Positions 63,801-64,000 of a stretch of 64,000 bases of DNA are shown in pieces (positions within the stretch are counted from its first letter, which is position 1; the number at the start of each line of letters is the position of its first letter). The stretch is from positions 104,018,047 through 104,082,046 of the forward strand of contig JACSVZ010000002.1 of NCBI GenBank assembly GCA_014706295.1, given 5' to 3'. A program made the translations under genes and the position numbers. The stretch is from Lycocorax pyrrhopterus obiensis (taxonomy: Eukaryota > Chordata > Aves > Passeriformes > Paradisaeidae). Below the pieces are notes generated by a model. That model was not told where the DNA came from. It did no database searches and saw only the letters and a list, made by a program, of their open reading frames with translations.

Positions 63801-64000
63801 AGAGGGGAGAGACCTTTATCGGGAATACACATAAAAAGCTTTCCCATGGAGTTTCATAGCAAATAGATACTGATTAGAGGATGGGGGAACAGGCTTTTTC
63901 AAGAACAGGCTTAGCAGGGGAAATTGAGTATTTGATACAGGAGTGTGGAGAGAAACGCTGGACCATTGCCATAGGAGCTGGCAGCCGAGGAGAGAGCAGA

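Larger units (their letters stand above)
53300..64000. other. Intergenic region upstream of CLUL1
   Basis: No coding gene or RNA gene recognised in about 10.7 kb. It contains the (GTTTT)8 repeat, a polypurine tract, one CR1 3' fragment and one old repeat, plus a G-rich patch near 54755-54830. In mammals the next gene is COLEC12, divergent from CLUL1; none of its coding sequence is visible here, so it would lie beyond the right edge. Confidence 0.55.

Noticed and set aside
63780..64000. Start of COLEC12 or another gene at the right edge
   Set aside because: The sequence becomes purine-rich and somewhat leader-like, but no coding start or splice donor is visible before the window ends.

Overview
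The window is a stretch of bird nuclear DNA. Four things point that way: CR1 LINE fragments ending in the ATTCTATG-type 3' repeat, an ERVL-type LTR of a kind I remember as common in songbirds, compact vertebrate genes with short GT-AG exons, and a gene order matching the YES1-ENOSF1-TYMS-CLUL1 block of human 18p11.32. The YES1 part reads like the chicken protein as I remember it. I cannot name the species; a neoavian, possibly a songbird, is the best guess.

Layout. (1) 1-8.85 kb, + strand: the 3' part of YES1, a SRC-family tyrosine kinase. It has the last seven coding exons (late SH2, whole kinase domain, regulatory tail) and a long 3'UTR with several poly(A) signals. (2) 8.85-28.6 kb: no intact gene. 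On the + strand, in the right order and place, lie at least nine decayed exons of ENOSF1. Lost splice sites, in-frame stops, deletions and replaced metal ligands mark it as a unitary pseudogene. An ERVL-type LTR sits inside it. (3) 28.67-36.5 kb, - strand: complete TYMS (thymidylate synthase), seven exons, 301 aa, with a CpG-rich promoter carrying two E2F sites. (4) 36.7-36.92 kb: a CR1 3' end directly upstream of that promoter. (5) 40.4-53.2 kb, - strand: complete CLUL1 (clusterin-like 1), seven coding exons, 461 aa, with a probable non-coding first exon and one GC-AG intron; a 1.4-kb CR1 with RT remnants lies in an intron. (6) 53.3-64 kb: intergenic, with microsatellites and old repeats; no coding gene recognised.

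The genes do not form one pathway. YES1 is a membrane-bound signalling kinase, TYMS makes dTMP for DNA synthesis, and CLUL1 is a secreted clusterin relative known mainly from retina. The strongest unusual observation is the ENOSF1 decay between intact neighbours, which removes the gene that in mammals overlaps the TYMS 3' end in antisense. I see no novel multi-gene system.

Coordinates were read by hand. Exon ends are supported by splice signals, by phase continuity and by lengths equal to those I recall for the mammalian exons. Comparisons with human or chicken proteins are from memory, not from a search.
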